This document shows, one piece after another, positions 1-10,712 of a DNA stretch of 64,000 nucleotides. Position numbers and translations under genes: made by a program. The notes beneath the pieces were generated by a model that made no database searches, had not been told where the DNA came from, and saw only the letters and a list, made by a program, of their open reading frames with translations. Each line of letters starts with the position of its first letter. Position 1 is the first letter of the stretch. This DNA is from Oasisia sp. SBJ-2009 (taxonomy: Eukaryota > Annelida > Polychaeta > Sabellida > Siboglinidae): assembly GCA_964017155.1 (NCBI GenBank), contig OZ024861.1:14165912-14229911 (forward strand), written 5' to 3'.

Positions 1-158
1 CGGTGTCTAACAAAATTGAAAACAGCAGGCTCAATGCTTACATATGTCCACATTGCTTCACCCCACTGGCGTCAAAGACGCAAATCCCACCGCGATGCGG
101 TCGAGATTACACTAAAGAAACTGGCATCTGTCGCCAGCATTCGGCTGCGCGGCAAAGT

Positions 159-262
159 AATGGCGGCAAACCGGAAGACGCGCCACAACAATACCGTGAC
201 GTCACGACATTACGGCAGACGTGCCATTTTCGTTCCCAGCGACGTCAATTTTCAAGATGGCG
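159..262. promoter_or_regulatory. Promoter-like motif cluster (YY1-like, ETS, CRE, YY1-like), monomer 1
   Basis: AATGGCGGC (159-167), ACCGGAAG (170-177, ETS/GABP core), TGACGTCA (197-204, full CREB/ATF palindrome) and AAGATGGCG (254-262) lie within 104 bp. Equivalent clusters occur in every monomer. Together they resemble TATA-less, possibly bidirectional, animal housekeeping promoters. Function is inferred from motifs only. Confidence 0.5.
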
Positions 263-284
263 ACGCCTTTGATCTAAGCAAACT

Positions 285-295
285 GGGGGGGGGGG
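285..295 (+). repeat. Hypervariable G-run (monomer 1, 11 G)
   Basis: Homopolymer after CAAACT and before AGGCGC. Its length varies from 6 to 15 G across the 23 monomers and changes the frame of every ORF that crosses it. Confidence 0.9.
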
Positions 296-2054
296 AGGCG
301 CTTTCTTCCACGTTTACTTCGTTCTTTCAATGTTTTACTTGCGCTAGCTTATTTCGCAATAAGGTACACACATAGGACTACAGTTGTATTATGGTACGAA
401 GGCCTGTGCGACATTCGGGTACTTTTTATGCACGATGCAAGTCAATGTGCGTGGCGTATAACACCGATTAGATTCAACAATGCCAGACTATCTCCATTGA
501 TTTTTAGACCAAATATATCAGGCCTGCTGCGTCCGCGCGTATTAAAACCACTGCACTACCCTACCCGCGCCTCTTCTAATGAAGTTTCAAACTTAGGAGC
601 AATTGAGGTTGGCTTGCATTGTGCGCAAGTGCTTAATTCTTGTCGGAAATGGAACAGAATATTCATATTCGTGTTCTCATTCACAGTACACTGTATATGG
701 TGCATACCACTCTTCGATGAGTTGTCTCAAAGTCTCAAGCAGCTTTCCACCTATGCCTAGGCAAATAGACGTTTGGACAGTATCTAATTTCACATTCGTA
801 CTGCTGAGCTTCAAACTACTACACTCAACGACAGAAGTTCCCTTCACTGTGTTGGCAATCTACTCTCTGCGATCTGGAACTCTAAAACGTCTTAACGGCG
901 ACGCCACGAGGGCTGTATGCAGGCTGCGCATAGATGTATCTGAAGCATTATATGACATTCCATGCGATAAAAGACGTTCGTTCGCATACAGTCTAGATTT
1001 ACTCTGTAGTGTAATACGCTTTATAGGACGTACAATGTGTGTAGCTAGCTCAACATCAATGATTATATGATGCGACCATTGCCTGTTAGTTGCTTTGTGG
1101 TTTCGTTTTCATATTGAACTGGCGACATGTCTGCTCTTTGGTTTCAGGTCTTCCTATTTGAGACCGACGTGTGAGCGACACAGACCGTCTGAGAATGAGA
1201 CGCGCGAGTAGTGATGAACCCCACGCATGTCTAGTATATCACTTCGTAGTTGTCTGGGTAGTTTGGAGCAACCCTTGGTTTCTCGCATGGCTCTTCGCCA
1301 TCGCTGTTATGTCTAGCCGTTGGCGTTACCTGTTTGTCGGCACAGCGCTCATGACACGGCCAAAGAGCTGGCCTGTTGGCACTGATCACTGCAGCATATG
1401 CTATTGTTTCCAAGGCAATGTAAAAACATATGCATTCGAACTCCGTCACTACCTAGATACAAATCTGCGTGCCGAGATATGTGTGACTGCAATAAATATG
1501 GGTCTCAAAACATCGAATGATCTCTACACTTGTCTTTGAAGGAAGACATGTCAAATGCGTACCCTTGAGTTACACTATTGCAAAGAAAGAGGCACTTGTG
1601 TAGGTTGCCTTGGCATGCTGTTTCCTAAGTATGCTGTTTCCAGTCGAGATGAATGCGTTGTGCTTGGTGTCATGACGGTCAAAGAATCATCTACTCACCT
1701 GTATTGAGTGGGTGTATGTGTACAAGCGATATTGTGTGTGGCATTCGCCGCGCGAATGGTGCTTATGCATATCAGTTTTGATATACTTTCCGCGGTGCGA
1801 TCCCGGCCTCTTACACAAGTTTCGTTTCATGTGCATTATTTTGCATCATATTTTGACATTGCGTATCTTGAAATACATCATATAGCGTGAACAATAGCTC
1901 GATCAATCGTCTGAGTAAAACATTCCGATTGTGAGAACTGCAACATCAAAACTAATGTCCACTCGCACTAGCTGTGATATATGTATCGATGTCATGCTAT
2001 CGTTGATTTGATTCTCCCAGTGATCGGCCTACATTATCATCTACCTCAACATGT

Positions 2055-2062
2055 TATATAAA
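2055..2062 (+). promoter_or_regulatory. TATA-like element in monomer tail
   Basis: TATATAAA followed by an A-run and a second A-rich tract (GATAAAA), about 180 bp before the phase ATG of the next monomer. The match is good but the region varies between monomers (TATATAAAACAAAT, GTATATAAATAAAA, TATATAGACAAAA, TATATATAAAAAAG), which argues against strict constraint. Confidence 0.25.
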
Positions 2063-2238
2063 AAAAATAACTTGATAAAAAGAACGCTTCACCCACTGTC
2101 GAATGACTGTTCCGCGTCGCCAATCTTCACATCATCGGGCCTGGTCGGTCAGTAATGCTGCCAGAAGTATTCGGCCACGTGTCGCTGTATCTTCACCGGG
2201 CGCAGACACCTGAGAAAAAACAATAAAAAAGCGTTACA

Positions 2239-3573
2239 ATGTGCACGGTGTCTAACAAAATTGAAAACAGCAGGCTCAATGCTTACATATGTCCACATTC
2301 CTTCACCCCACTGGCGTCAAAGACGCAAATCCCACCGCGATGCGGTCGAGATTACACTAAAGAAACTGGCATCTGTCGCCAGCATTCGGCTGCGCGGCAA
2401 AGTAATGGCGGCAAACCGGAAGACGCGCCACAACAATACCGTGACGTCACGACATTACGGCAGACGTGCCATTTTCGTTCCCGGCGACGTCAAATTTCAA
2501 GATGGCGACGCCTTTGATCTAAGCAAACTGGGGGGGGGGGGGGGAGGCGCTTTCTTCCACGTTTACTTCGTTCTTTCAATGTTTTACTTGCGCTAGCTTA
2601 TTTCGCAATAAGGTACACACATAGGACTACAGTTGTATTATGGTACGACGGCCTGTGCGACATTCGGGTACTTTTTATGCACGATGCAAGTCAATGTGCG
2701 TGGCGTATAACACCGATTAGATTCAACAATGCCAGACTCTCTGCATTGATTTTTAGACCAAATATATCAGGCTTGCTGCGTCCGCGCGTATTAAAACCAC
2801 TGCACTACCCTACCCGCGCCTCTTGTAATGAAGTTTCAAACCTAGGAGCAATTGAGGTTGGCTTGCATCTTTGAAGGAAGACATGTCAAATGCGTACCCT
2901 TGAGTTACACTATTGCAAAGAAAGAGGCACTTGTGTAGGTTGCCTTGGCATGCTGATTCCTAAGTATGCTGTTTCCAGTCGAGAAGAATGCGTTGTGCTT
3001 GGTGTCATGACGGTCAAAGAATCATCTACTCACCTGTATTGAGTGGGTGTATGTGTACAAGCGATAATGTGTGTGGCATTCGCCGCGCGAATGGTGCTTA
3101 TGCATATAAGTTTTAATATACTTTCCGCGGTGCGATCCCGGCCTCTTACACAAGTTTCGTTTCATGTGCATTATTTTGCATCATATTTTGACAATGCGTA
3201 TCTTGAAATACATCATATAGCGTGAACAACAGCTCGATCAATCGTCTGAGTAAAACGTTTCGATTGTGAGAACTGCAACATCAAAACTAGTGTCCACTCG
3301 CACTAGCTGTGATATATGTATCGATGTCATGCTATCGTTGATTTGATTCTCCCAGTGATCGGCCTACATTATCATCTACCTCAACATGTTATATAAAAAA
3401 AATAACTTGATAAAAAGAACGCTTCACCCACTGTCGAATGACTGTTCCGCGTCGCCAATCTTCACATCATCGGGCCTGGTCGGTCAGTAATGCTGCCAGA
3501 AGTATTCGGCCACCTGTCGCTGTATCTTCACCGGGCGCAGACACCTGAGAAAAAACAATAAAAAAGCGTTACA
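2239..3573 (+). repeat. Satellite monomer 2, internally deleted by 914 bp
   Basis: The monomer is 1335 bp. Comparison with monomer 1 shows that the bases matching 620-1533 are missing, joining GGCTTGCAT directly to CTTTGAAGG at 2868/2869. The junction has at most one base of microhomology. G-run of 15 at 2530-2544, joint longest in the window. Everything outside the deletion matches other plain monomers. Confidence 0.95.
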
Positions 3574-3738
3574 ATGTGCACGGTGTCTAACAAAATTGAA
3601 AACAGCAGGCTCAATGCTTACATATGTCCACATTCCTTCACCCCACTGGCGTCAAAGACGCAAATCCCACCGCGATGCGGTCGAGATTACACTAAAGAAA
3701 CTGGCATCTGTCGCCAGCATTCGGCTGCGCGGCAAAGT

Positions 3739-3842
3739 AATGGCGGCAAACCGGAAGACGCGCCACAACAATACCGTGACGTCACGACATTACGGCAGAC
3801 GTGCCATTTTCGTTCCCGGCGACGTCAAATTTCAAGATGGCG
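3739..3842. promoter_or_regulatory. Promoter-like motif cluster upstream of the retrotransposon frame, monomer 3
   Basis: Same four motifs, with the CRE palindrome at 3777-3784. The first ATG of the reverse-transcriptase frame lies about 380 bp downstream on the same strand. If the cluster is active, transcripts could run into the retrotransposon. The same geometry holds for monomers 9, 12, 16 and 19 (CRE at 20834, 31166, 43745 and 52312). Confidence 0.45.
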
Positions 3843-4224
3843 ACGCCTTTGATCTAAGCAAACTGGGGGGGAGGCGCTTTCTTCCACGTTTACTTCGTTC
3901 TTTCAATGTTTTACTTGCGCTAGCTTATTTCGCAATAAGGTACACACATAGGACTACAGTTGTATTATGGTACGACGGCCTGTGCGACATTCGGGTACTT
4001 TTTATGCACGATGCAAGTCAATGTGCGTGGCGTATAACACCGATTAGATTCAACAATGCCAGACTCTCTCCATTGATTTTTAGACCAAATATATCAGGCC
4101 TGCTGCGTCCGTGCGTATTAAAACCACTGCACTACCCTATCCGCGCCTCTTGTAATGAAGTTTCAAACCTAGGAGCAATTGAGGTTGGCTTGCATTGTGC
4201 GCAAGTGCCTAATTCTTGTCGGAA

Positions 4225-5958
4225 ATGGAACAGAATATTCATATTCGTGTTCTCATTCACAGTACACTGTATTGTATTCAAACACAAATTGCAGCAATGC
4301 ATGAATCGGGATCCCACGATTGGTGGAAGCATATGAAAACAATAATGGGACTTAAAACAAATGGCAATTCATGCATGCAAGGTATAGCTAACAAAACAAC
4401 GGATGGTGATTGTGGCTTACTGGCCAATACAATGAATGATTTCTTTGTGTCTGTGAGTTACCATTTGCCTCGGTTAAATAAGAACCACAAGGTGTTCGAC
4501 GTTAACGAGAAACTGCCGGATCAGTATGTGATAAGCGTATATACTACGTTTAAAGCTTTGGAGAGTGTTAAAGCCAACAAGGCTACTGGGCCTGACAACA
4601 TCCCTGCATGGGTGTTAAGAAACTATGCAAATGTTCTCGCCCCTCCATTAACTGCTATTTTTAACAATTCACTAAGAAAAGGTGTACTCCCTATGGAATG
4701 GAAAATGGCCAATGTAATACCGTTGCCAAAAACAAGCCCCCCTGTGTCGATTGAAAAAGACATTAGACCAATTTCACTAACTCCAATAGCTGCCAAGGTG
4801 TTTGAATCAATAATAATGAAATGGGTGGATGAAACAATTGAAGGTGAAATTGATGCTAAGCAATTTGGAGGAATTAGCGGAACGTCCACAACAGATGTTC
4901 TTGTCGAACTGGTTCATATGTGGTATAAGGCGACAGATAAATTGAATTCTTATGTCAGAGTTGTAATGCTAGACTTTAGCAAAGCGTTTGATCTTATTAA
5001 TCATCATTTGTTGCTAGATAAGCTACAATCGTATGGGTTGCCCGCACATATTTTAAGATGGATGGCAACATTTCTATTAGACAGAACTCAACGAGTAAAA
5101 ATAGGAAATGAATATTCCCATTCTGGTCATCCCAATGGGGGAGTACCGCAAGGGACATTGTCTGGACCTAAATGTTTCCTTGTTTACATAAATGATTTAA
5201 GAACGACTGTTCCACTATATAAGTATGTAGATGATAGTACGTTATTTGAAATATGCGACAGAAAGGGTGTATCTGTTATACAAGGGTCGGTTGATATTGC
5301 TGCTAGATGGACAGAAAAGAATGACATGAAAATTAATTCCGAAAAATCAAAAGAAATAATCATTAGTTTTGCACAAGATGGCAATTTCAGAAGCACTATC
5401 CCGAATATAAAAATTGATGGGAGGGATGTAGCACAAGTTTGCCATGCCAAACTATTAGGTGTGACCATTTCTCAGGATCTGACATGGAACAAACACGTAG
5501 ATACTATTGTGAAAAAAGCTGGTAAACGCTTGTACATGTTATATCAGTTAAAGCGCGCAGGGATTACACAGAAAGATCTGGTCAGTGTATATGTTAGTGT
5601 GGTGAGACCAGTTCTAGAATATGCATGTCCTGTATGGCACACTAACTTGCCCCAATATTTGTCTGACAATATTGAAGTTATACAAAAAAGGGCATTAAAA
5701 TGTATTTTTCCTGGATTGGGTTACGCGGAGATACTAAGACGTGTTAACCTGGATACGTTGAATGTAAGACGGGAGAGCATTTGTCAAAAATATTTTGATA
5801 AAATTAAAGTCGGCACACATAGATTAAATTATCTGCTGCCTGACAAAAGACAAACCGAGTATAATATTAGACAAGAAAATGTGTACCCGTTACCAGTTAC
5901 TAGAACGAATAGATTCCGTAACTCCTTTATACCGTGGGCTTTATACAACTGTCAGTAA
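4225..5958 (+). CDS. Reverse transcriptase fragment of a non-LTR retrotransposon, copy 1
   Basis: RNA-directed DNA polymerase that would copy element RNA at a nicked target. The frame has 577 codons from the first ATG (4225). Residues 1-16 are encoded by satellite DNA and residue 17 onward by the element, joined in frame. Visible reverse-transcriptase blocks are WKMANVIPLPK (159-169), RPISLTP (181-187), LDFSKAFD with the first catalytic Asp at 250, NGGVPQGTLSGP (304-315) and YVDD (334-337). The C-terminal thumb-like region with EYACPVWH follows. A full-length ORF2 of this group would also have an N-terminal AP-type endonuclease, which is absent. Differences from the other copies are Tyr79 (Asp elsewhere) and Gln543 (His elsewhere). 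An upstream in-frame TTG at 4216 is unlikely to be a start in an animal. Expression and activity are unproven; without an endonuclease it could not be autonomous. Confidence 0.85.
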   Translation: MEQNIHIRVLIHSTLYCIQTQIAAMHESGSHDWWKHMKTIMGLKTNGNSCMQGIANKTTDGDCGLLANTMNDFFVSVSYHLPRLNKNHKVFDVNEKLPDQYVISVYTTFKALESVKANKATGPDNIPAWVLRNYANVLAPPLTAIFNNSLRKGVLPMEWKMANVIPLPKTSPPVSIEKDIRPISLTPIAAKVFESIIMKWVDETIEGEIDAKQFGGISGTSTTDVLVELVHMWYKATDKLNSYVRVVMLDFSKAFDLINHHLLLDKLQSYGLPAHILRWMATFLLDRTQRVKIGNEYSHSGHPNGGVPQGTLSGPKCFLVYINDLRTTVPLYKYVDDSTLFEICDRKGVSVIQGSVDIAARWTEKNDMKINSEKSKEIIISFAQDGNFRSTIPNIKIDGRDVAQVCHAKLLGVTISQDLTWNKHVDTIVKKAGKRLYMLYQLKRAGITQKDLVSVYVSVVRPVLEYACPVWHTNLPQYLSDNIEVIQKRALKCIFPGLGYAEILRRVNLDTLNVRRESICQKYFDKIKVGTHRLNYLLPDKRQTEYNIRQENVYPLPVTRTNRFRNSFIPWALYNCQ

Positions 5959-6098
5959 AAAGGTTATTAGTACGGTATGATTTGCGGTATCAAATGTATT
6001 TCTATTGTATTTGTATGATGTTTTGATGAGTCAATTGTAACCTATTGTAATGTCAATCCAACTCAGTTGAGTTGCTAATAAAACTTATGTTATTATTA
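4273..6098 (+). mobile_element. 5'-truncated non-LTR retrotransposon, copy 1
   Basis: Boundaries come from comparison with empty monomers, which read CACTGTATATGGTGC. The insertion splits this and leaves GTAT on both sides (4269-4272 and 6099-6102), a 4-bp target duplication. There are no long terminal repeats. The 5' end starts inside coding sequence, so the upstream ORF and any endonuclease domain are missing, as is usual for aborted target-primed reverse transcription. The 3' UTR (5959-6098) has a hairpin CAACTCA-GT-TGAGTTG at 6059-6074, an AATAAA at about 6077-6082 and a short TTA-repeat tail. By reverse-transcriptase style I place it in the broad Jockey/CR1/L2 group; the clade is not certain. 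Confidence 0.92.
6059..6074 (+). other. 3'-UTR hairpin of the retrotransposon (copy 1)
   Basis: Perfect 7-bp arms CAACTCA/TGAGTTG around a GT loop, about 25 bp before the 3' end and just before the AATAAA. Non-LTR elements of the CR1/L2 type often have short 3' hairpins and repeat tails recognised by their reverse transcriptase. The same hairpin occurs in all five copies. Confidence 0.55.
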
Positions 6099-9000
6099 GT
6101 ATATGGTGCATACCACTCTTCGATGAGTTGTCTCAAAGTCTCAAGCAGCTTTCCACCTATGCCTAGGCAAATAGACGTTTGGACAGTATCTAATTTCACA
6201 TTCGTACTGCTGAGCTTCAAACTACTACACTCAACGACAGAAGTTCCCTTCACTGTGTTGGCAATCTACTCTCTGCGATCTGGAACTCTAAAACGTCTTA
6301 ACGGCGACGCCACGAGGGCTGTATGCAGGCTGCGCATAGATGTATCTGAAGCATTATATGACATTCCATGCGATAAAAGACGTTCGTTCGCATACAGTCT
6401 AGATTTACTCTGTAGTGTAATACGCTTTATAGGACGTACAATGTGTGTAGCTAGCTCAACATCAATGATTATATGATGCGACCATTGCCTGTTAGTTGCT
6501 TTGTGGTTTCGTTTTCATATTGAACTGGCGACATGTCTGCTCTTTGGTTTCAGGTCTTCCTATTTGAGACCGACGTGTGAGCGACACAGACCGTCTGAGA
6601 ATGAGACGCGCGAGTAGTGATGAACCCCACGCATGTATAGTATATCACTTCGTAGTTGTCTGGGTAGTTTGGAACAACCCTTGGTTTCTCGTATGGCTCT
6701 TCGCCATCGCTGTTATGTCTAGCCGTTGGCGTTACCTGTTTGTCGGCACAGCGCTCATGACACGGCCAAAGAGCTGGCCTGTTGGCACTGATCACTGTAG
6801 CATATGCTATTGTTTCCAAGGCAATGTAACAACATATGCATTCGAACTCCGTCACTACCTAGATACAAATCTGCGTGCCGAGATATGTGTGACTGCAATA
6901 AATATGGGTCTCAAAACATCGAATGATCTCTACACTTGTCTTTGAAGGAAGACATGTCAAATGCGTACCCTTGAGTTACACTATTGCAAAGAAAGAGGCA
7001 CTTGTGTAGGTTGCCTTGGCATGCTGATTCCTAAGTATGCTGTTTCCAGTCGAGATGAATGCGTTGTGCTTGGTGTCATGACGGTCAAAGAATCATCTAC
7101 TCACCTGTATTGAGTGGGTGTATGTGTACAAGCGATAATGTGTGTGGCATTCGCCGCGCGAATGGTGCTTATGCATATCAGTTTTAATATACTTTCCGCG
7201 GTGCGATCCCGGCCTCTTACACAAGTTTCGTTTCATGTGCATTATTTTGCATCATATTTTGACATTGCGTATCTTGAAACACATCATATAGCGTGAACAA
7301 TAGCTCGATCAATCGTCTGAGTAAAACGTTCCGATTGTGAGAACTGCAACATCAAAACTAATGTCCACTCGCACTAGCTGTGATATATGTATCGATGTCA
7401 TGCTATCGTTGATTTGATTCTCCCAGTGATCGGTCTACATTATCATCTACCTCAACATGTTATATAAAACAAATAACTTGATAAAAACAACGCTTCACCC
7501 ACTGTCGAATGACTGTTCCGCGCCGCCAATCTTCACATCATCGGGCCTGGTCGGTCAGTAATGCTGCCAGAAGTATTCGGCCACGTGTCGCTGTATCTTC
7601 ACCGGGCGCAGACACCTGAGAAAAAACAATAAAAAAGCGTTACAATGTGCACGGTGTCTAACAAAATTGAAAACAGCAGGCTCAACGCTTACATATGTCC
7701 ACATTCCTTCACCCCACTGGCGTCAAAGACGCAAATCCCACCGCGATGCGGTCGAGATTACACTAAAGAAACTGGCATCTGTCGCCAGCATTCGGCTGCG
7801 CGGCAAAGTAATGGCGGCAAACCGGAAGACGCGCCACAACAATACCGTGACGTCACGACATTACGGCAGACGTGCCATTTTCGTTCCCGGCGACGTCAAA
7901 TTTCAAGATGGCGACGCCTTTGATCTAAGCAAACTGGGGGGGGGAGGCGCTTTCTTCCACGTTTACTTCGTTCTTTCAATGTTTTACTTGCGCTAGCTTA
8001 TTTCGCAATAAGGTACACACATAGGACTACAGTTGTATTATGGTACGACGGCCTGTGCGACATTCGGGTACTTTTTATGCACGATGCAAGTCAATGTGCG
8101 TGGCGTATAACACCGATTAGATTCAACAATGCCAGACTCTCTCCATTGATTTTTAGACCAAATATATCAGGCCTGCTGCGTCCGCGCGTATTAAAACCAC
8201 TGCACTACCCTACCCGCGCCTCTTGTAATGAAGTTTCAAACCTAGGAGCAATTGAGGTTGGCTTGCATTCTGCGCAAGTGCCTAATTCTTGTCGGAAATG
8301 GAACAGAATATTAATATTCGTGTTCTCATTCACAGTACACTGTATATGGTGCATACCACTCTTCGATGAGTTGTCTCAAAGTCTCAAGCAGCTTTCCACC
8401 TATGCCTAGGCAAATAGACGTTTGGACAGTATCTAATTTCACATTCGTACTGCTGAGCTTCAAACTACTACACTCAACGACAGAAGTTCCCTTCACTGTG
8501 TTGGCAATCTACTCTCTGCGATCTGGAACTCTAAAACGTCTTAACGGCGACGCCACGAGGGCTGTATGCAGGCTGCGCATAGATGTATCTGAAGTATTAT
8601 ATGCCATTCCATGCGATAAAAGACGTTCGTTCGGATACAGTCTAGATTTACTCTGTAGTGTAATACGCTTTGTAGGACGTACAATGTGTGTAGCTATCTC
8701 AACATCAATGATTATATGATGCGACCATTGCCTGTTAGTTGCTTTGTGGTTTCGTTTTCATATTGAACTGGCGACATGTCTGCTCTTTGGTTTCAGGTCT
8801 TCCTATTTGAGACCGACGTACGTGTGAGCGACACAGACCGTCTGAGAATGAGACGCGCGAGTAGTGATGAACCCCACGCATGTCTAGTATATCACTTCGT
8901 AGTTGTCTGGGTAGTTTGGAACAACCCTTGGTTTCTCGTATGGCTCTTCGCCATCGCTGTTATGTCTAGCCGTTGGCGTTACCTGTTTGTCGGCACAGCG

Positions 9001-9709
9001 CTCATGACACGGCCAAAGAGCTGGCCTGTTGGCACTGATCACTGTAGCATATGCTATTGTTTCCAAGGCAATGTAACAACATATGCATTCGAACTCCGTC
9101 ACTACCTAGATACAAATCTGCGTGCCGAGATATGTGTGACTGCAATAAATATGGGTCTTAAAACATCGAATGATCCTCTACACTTGTCTTTGAAGGAAGA
9201 CATGTCAAATGCGTACCCTTGAGTTACACTATTGCAAAGAAAGAGGCACTTGTGTAGGTTGCCTTGGCGTGCTGTTTCCTAAGTATGCTGTTTCCAGTCG
9301 AGATGAATGCGTTGTGCTTGGTGTCATGACGGTCAAATAATCATCTACTCACCTGTTTTGAGTGGGTGTATGTGTACAAGCGATAATGTGTGTGGCATTC
9401 GCCGCGCGAATGGTGCTTATGCATATCAGTTTTAATATAGTTTCCGCGGTGCGATCCCGGCTTCTTACACAAGTTTCGTTTCATGTGCATTATTTTGCAT
9501 CATATTTTGACATTGCGTATCTTGAAATACATCATATGTGTGGCGGTCTAGGAAAATGGGTCAGTTGGACAAAAAATCATTTGCTTTTTTTATTTCAGAA
9601 ATGGAAATATACACTATTTACATACACTGTACTGTTTACCATATTCAAATATTCCCACCAGAAGCAAAGTTACAGGAATTTAAAGAGGGCCCCTATCAGA
9701 AATTACTTA

Positions 9710-10362
9710 AGGAGAAAAACAAGTTTTAAAGTCGAGATTCATTTTTCACATGAAAACCACACATTGTGATGCATAACACAACAACTGTTGCAGTTACGTA
9801 ATAAAGTCCTGTGAGGGAAATGTAGCTGCGTTCGTTACCTTTACTGTACTGAAAACATTATCCAATTTTGATGGCTACTTTTAAAGTTACACAAAAATGA
9901 AACAGGAAACACGTCACCTTTGATTTCAGGAGAAAAACAAGTTTTAAAGTCGAGATTCATTCTTCACCTGAACACCACACTTTATGCTGCATAACACAAT
10001 AACTGTTGCAGTTACCTTATAAAGTTCTGTGAGGGAAATGTAGCTGTGTTTGTTACCTTTACTGAACTGAAAACATTATCCAACTTTGATGGCTACTTTT
10101 AAAGTTACACAAAAATTAAACAGGACAAACGTCACATTTGATTTCAGGAGAAAACCAAGTTTTAAAGTCGAGATTCATTCTTCTCATGAACACCACACTT
10201 AATGCTGCATAACACAATAACTGTTGCAGTTACCTTATAAAGTTCTGTGAGGGAAATGTACCTATGTTTGTTACCTTTGCTGTACTGAAAACATTATCCA
10301 ATTGTGATGGAATTTTTTTAAGTTACACAAAATTAAACAGAACACACGTCAAACTTGATTGC
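9710..10362 (+). repeat. 218-bp internal tandem repeat (3 units) of the inverted-repeat element, copy 1
   Basis: Units start with AGGAGAAAA at 9710, 9928, 10146 and 10363, giving periods of 218, 218 and 217 bp. The fourth start diverges within about 20 bases, so only a stub remains. Each unit carries ACTGTTGCAGTTAC, a GTGAGGGAAATGTA segment and an ACATTATCCAA segment. This is a minisatellite nested inside a transposon nested inside a satellite. Confidence 0.92.
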
Positions 10363-10556
10363 AGGAGAAAATGCCAAATTAAATGTTTACTGCTGTTTAA
10401 TAACATGTCCAGTGTTATTACAACGAAATAAATGTAGATGTATATCTTAGCTTTGAAATATTAAATTATCCAAATATTGTGGTTATTTAAAGAAACAGTG
10501 ACAGTAGTTTAAAGAGTGGTCAAAAGTCATAGGTGTTTTTTCAGCAGAAATGTACA

Positions 10557-10712
10557 TTAATAATCAACACGCAAGCAAGAGGTAGCAAACTCTTCCACGA
10601 ATATGTGGTTAGTTCTGAAAAGAACTGTTGTGTCTGGCTCTGAAAAGAGCGCCAGTGTGTTCAGACAACGAGCTATATCGTTCGGCTTCGGTCCGTCCAT
10701 GGGCGCCGCCAT
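10557..10712 (-). CDS. Short exon-like ORF (51 codons) inside the inverted-repeat element, copy 1
   Basis: The minus-strand frame starts at the ATG at 10712 in the context CAAAGATGGCGGC, a perfect YY1-like core overlapping a good start context, as in many animal housekeeping genes. The peptide begins MAAPMDGPKPNDIARC and stops at 10557. It is identical in all three element copies. I do not recognise the protein. It could be a captured promoter and first exon of a host gene, or chance. Copy identity reflects recent amplification and is not evidence of selection. Confidence 0.3.
   Translation of the reverse strand: MAAPMDGPKPNDIARCLNTLALFSEPDTTVLFRTNHIFVEEFATSCLRVDY

Larger units (their letters stand above)
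1..2238 (+). repeat. Satellite monomer 1, plain, lacks first 7 bases
   Basis: Plain monomer cut by the window start. It is among the most divergent copies, with private changes in the promoter-like segment (CCAGCGACGTCAATTTT at about 236-252), near 500 and 600, and at about 1266 and 1393. G-run of 11 at 285-295. It contains the YY1-like, ETS, CRE and second YY1-like motifs at 159-262 and a TATATAAA at 2055-2062. Open frames across it are not supported as genes. Confidence 0.93.
3574..7644 (+). repeat. Satellite monomer 3, type A (retrotransposon-bearing)
   Basis: The monomer is 4071 bp: a 2241-bp monomer plus 1830 bp made of the retrotransposon and one 4-bp target duplication. Type A is also marked by T at 4112 (CCGTGCG instead of CCGCGCG) and T at 4140 just upstream of the insertion. 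Its tail carries GAAACACATC, CGGTCTACAT and TAAAACAAAT variants shared with monomers 9, 12 and 17. G-run of 7. Confidence 0.95.

Noticed and set aside
1140..1160. Splice-acceptor-like TTTGGTTTCAGGTC in the monomer
   Set aside because: A single AG context with no matching donor or coding exon. One monomer changes it to TTTCATGTC (near 42449), so there is no sign of constraint.
3596..4336. Long plus-strand frame (~246 codons) spanning the G-run in some monomers, with 109-119-codon versions in others
   Set aside because: Its length depends only on the number of G in the run. It starts at TTG and has no recognisable domain.
4273..6098. LTR retrotransposon or endogenous retrovirus
   Set aside because: No terminal repeats, protease, integrase or RNase H/integrase order. 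Reverse-transcriptase motifs, truncation and 3' tail are those of a non-LTR element.
8776..9222. 122-148-codon plus-strand frame (contains SDTDRLRMRRASSDE) and the 72-codon minus-strand frame opposite it
   Set aside because: The two overlap on opposite strands in every monomer. The plus frame changes length with a 4-bp microduplication and is stopped early in monomer 22 (near 62059). No family was recognised, so they are treated as satellite shadow frames.
9538..9729. 63-codon frame at the left end of the inverted-repeat element as a transposase remnant
   Set aside because: It starts at GTG in the terminal repeat, runs into the 218-bp tandem repeat, is shifted by a T-run difference in the third copy, and shows no transposase motif.
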